Shown in pieces: positions 14,035-15,852 of a DNA stretch of 15,852 nt. The position numbers and the translations under genes are program-made. The first letter of the stretch is position 1. Each line of letters starts with the position of its first letter. Source of the DNA: Promethearchaeota archaeon (GTDB taxonomy: Archaea; Asgardarchaeota; Lokiarchaeia; Sigyniarchaeales; SOKP01); assembly GCA_019894815.1 (NCBI GenBank), contig JAGXNU010000024.1:1-15852 (forward strand), written 5' to 3'. The notes beneath the pieces were generated by a model. It ran no database searches and was not told where the DNA came from. It saw only the letters and a list, made by a program, of their open reading frames with translations.

Positions 14035-15579
14035 TTAAAATTGTACCTCGTAATCCTCATCTTTTGCATAATTGATTTCAAAATCATCCAACATCTTCAA
14101 TATTAAGTTTAATCTCTCCATAAACGAATCAAGATTTTTATTACGTTTCAACGTCCAACCCGTTTCAGCTATCGCTATCAAACGAGGAAAGACTTGATAT
14201 TCTAAAATCTCAGTATTTTTAACATATTCAGTCCAAAGACAAGCCTCAATTCCGAGTACATGTCTATGATATTCTGTTGGTAAATCATCCGGAATAGGAT
14301 CGTATTCATAAGATTGTTCAATAGGAGTCAATTTATATGGATAGTTCAAATAGACAAACCTCATATCTGACATTATTGTTTCTCTTCCTCTTTTAATGTG
14401 CTCTATTGCTGTAGCAAAATCACCTGCCCAAAATTGACAGATTGCTTTTTCACCGAGATCACTATTAAGAATTTCATTCCATCCTATTAACCTATGACCG
14501 TTTTCCTCAATGAATTTCGAAATTTTCGAAGTATAATATGGTTGAAGCTGTTTTTCATCTTCTAAATTCTCTCTTTTCATTAATTTTTGGCAATCCAAGC
14601 ATTTTTTGAATCTTCTTGTAGGCACCTCATCTCCGCCAACGTGTATGAGTTTTGTTGGAAACAAATCCATTACTTCGATTAATACATTCTTTGAAAATTC
14701 ATATACCTCTTCTTTACCAATACAAAAGACATCTTTATGCACGCCAAAATTCTGACTTACTTTAAATGGTCCACCAGTACAACTTAATTCGGGAAAAGCG
14801 GCTAAAACCGATCGGACGTGTCCAGGAAAATCTATTTCAGGAATTATAGTTATAAACCTATCATCGGCATATTGAATAATCTCCTTAATCTGTTCTTGAG
14901 AGTAAAATCCTGATACTGGAATATTATCAGATTTAGATTTATCTTTTTGCAAATCAGACATTAATTTTCTTGCGCCAGTATATGTTCCCTCTCTTCGTGA
15001 ACTGATCTCTTTTAATAAAGGATAACGCTTAATTTCAATCCTCCAACCTTGATCATCCGTTAAGTGCCAATGTAAGATATTAAACTTAAAAAAAGCCATC
15101 GCATCTAAGATTTTTTTGACCTCGACCATGCCAAAAAAATGACGTGCTTCATCCAACATGAAACCACGCCAAAAAAATCTCGGATAATCTTCAATTTCCA
15201 AACAAGGAATTTCAAGACTTTTTAAAATTATTTGTTTTAAAGTCTGAATTCCATAAAAAATTCCTCGTAAAGTTCTTGAATTAATAATAACCCCCTTCTC
15301 ATTAATTTTTAGTACGTATGCTTCATCAAGAAGAGCAGAAAGACTTAAATCAATTTGTAAGGTGATACTTTTTGCTTCTTTAAATTCGTGCTTTAATTGA
15401 TTAAGAGTTATTTTTAAATTACAATAACGTAACAAGTCTTTCTCTAAAAATTTCGCTAATTTTTCGCAATATTCATCATAAAGGATAAGGGTTTTATTAT
15501 CTAATTGAAAATAGCCCCCTTTTACTTGAATTAATACCGGTTCTGGAATAATACTAATATTTTGAGACATTAAAACCAT
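14035..15579 (-). CDS. Beta-N-acetylhexosaminidase, glycoside hydrolase family 20
   Basis: The 514-residue protein has the GH20b N-terminal alpha-beta domain (about 8-125) and the catalytic TIM barrel. Key segments are YPRFFWRGFMLDEARHFF (132-149, with Arg138 and Asp143), HWHLTDDQGWRIE (170-182), IPEIDFPGHV (246-255), the catalytic Asp317-Glu318 pair in HVGGDEVP, and Trp368/Trp384 lining the sugar site. The Asp-Glu pair supports substrate-assisted cleavage of terminal GlcNAc or GalNAc. There is no signal peptide, so it acts in the cytosol, perhaps on imported chitobiose or glycan fragments. Length is normal for single-domain GH20. ATG 15570 (MSQN) is an alternative start and sits about 30 bases from a TATATAAT box (15597-15604); the longer form is listed. 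No sugar transporter is adjacent. Confidence 0.93.
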   Translation of the reverse strand: MVLMSQNISIIPEPVLIQVKGGYFQLDNKTLILYDEYCEKLAKFLEKDLLRYCNLKITLNQLKHEFKEAKSITLQIDLSLSALLDEAYVLKINEKGVIINSRTLRGIFYGIQTLKQIILKSLEIPCLEIEDYPRFFWRGFMLDEARHFFGMVEVKKILDAMAFFKFNILHWHLTDDQGWRIEIKRYPLLKEISSRREGTYTGARKLMSDLQKDKSKSDNIPVSGFYSQEQIKEIIQYADDRFITIIPEIDFPGHVRSVLAAFPELSCTGGPFKVSQNFGVHKDVFCIGKEEVYEFSKNVLIEVMDLFPTKLIHVGGDEVPTRRFKKCLDCQKLMKRENLEDEKQLQPYYTSKISKFIEENGHRLIGWNEILNSDLGEKAICQFWAGDFATAIEHIKRGRETIMSDMRFVYLNYPYKLTPIEQSYEYDPIPDDLPTEYHRHVLGIEACLWTEYVKNTEILEYQVFPRLIAIAETGWTLKRNKNLDSFMERLNLILKMLDDFEINYAKDEDYEVQF

Positions 15580-15648
15580 TTGATAGTAATTTTCTAATTA
15601 TATATTGATAAAAATATCATTATTTTAATTGATTATGATAATAATCGT

Positions 15649-15678
15649 ATCTTTCGATCTTTCGAAATAGTTTTATAT
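15649..15678 (+). promoter_or_regulatory. 8-bp tandem repeat beside a TATA box, upstream of the Lrp gene
   Basis: ATCTTTCG occurs twice back to back (15649-15656, 15657-15664), the second copy running into the palindrome TTTCGAAA (15660-15667). TTTTATAT (15671-15678), a good archaeal TATA box, follows directly, so the repeat covers the BRE region. A regulator bound there would compete with TFB. The ATG is about 100 bases further, implying a leader of roughly 75 bases unless a second, nearer promoter is used. Autoregulation by the Lrp product is plausible. Confidence 0.35.
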
Positions 15679-15779
15679 GGAAGTACCAATTAATTTAAGA
15701 GGATATAATATAATTTTCATAAAATATTACTCAAACTATATCAAATTTTAAATTAATAGTCTAAAAATATAGATTTATC

Positions 15780-15852
15780 ATGAAAGATGTTGACGAAATT
15801 GACAAAGAAATCCTAAGAATTCTATGCCAGGATGGCAGAAAGACTTATAACG
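15780..15852 (+). CDS. Lrp/AsnC-family transcriptional regulator, 5' part only
   Basis: The frame opens MKDVDEIDKEILRILCQDGRK and continues through the window end, 24 codons in. D-E-I-D-x-E-I-L-R-I-L-x-x-D-G-R is the first helix of the Lrp/AsnC winged HTH, where the Asp and Leu positions are nearly invariant. The DNA-recognition helix and RAM effector domain lie outside the window. Lrp-type regulators control amino-acid and nitrogen metabolism in archaea; the target cannot be named from this part. Confidence 0.78.
   Translation, partial: MKDVDEIDKEILRILCQDGRKTYN

Noticed and set aside
1..15852. tRNA, rRNA, CRISPR array or insertion sequence
   Set aside because: No cloverleaf with T-arm consensus, no regularly spaced repeats and no transposase or terminal inverted repeats seen by eye in any spacer.

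Overview
The window reads as chromosomal DNA from an archaeon, most likely an Asgard archaeon of the Lokiarchaeia type. The grounds are low G+C with very AT-rich spacers, a eukaryote-like Ras/Rab-family small GTPase, an AbrB-PhoU protein, a VapBC pair with an AbrB-type antitoxin, Lrp/AsnC regulators, and TATA-like boxes about 25 bases upstream of start codons with little Shine-Dalgarno signal. The taxon is inferred from gene content and protein flavour, not from a marker gene.

Left end (1-1040): there is no intact sizeable gene. Going along it are a tiny minus-strand ORF, the N-terminal piece of a secreted LVIVD-like protein disrupted at a run of ten A's, a scrap resembling a NOL1/NOP2/Sun RNA methyltransferase N-terminus, and a well-preserved Lrp-type ligand-binding (RAM) domain with no usable start codon. 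Then comes phoU (minus) and, in the 470-base gap after it, the C-terminal half of a thioredoxin-type arsenate reductase lacking its catalytic N-terminus.

Centre (2518-9940, all plus): a small GTPase; two ABC half-transporters forming an asymmetric heterodimeric exporter with translational coupling; a six-helix DUF998-like membrane protein; a double-GNAT acetyltransferase; and an iron-type alcohol dehydrogenase. Between the dehydrogenase and the convergent glnA is the frameshifted tail of a class III aminotransferase ending in a perfect hairpin.

Right part: glutamine synthetase (minus); vapC and vapB (minus, ATGA overlap); a QueG-like double [4Fe-4S] protein and a hotdog thioesterase (plus); a GH20 beta-N-acetylhexosaminidase without signal peptide (minus); and the beginning of an Lrp/AsnC regulator cut by the window end. 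Apart from the ABC pair and vapBC the genes appear to be single units with no shared pathway. I see no CRISPR array, tRNA, rRNA or insertion sequence. I do not see a convincing new multi-gene system. The most notable feature is the concentration of recognisable gene remnants in the spacers.
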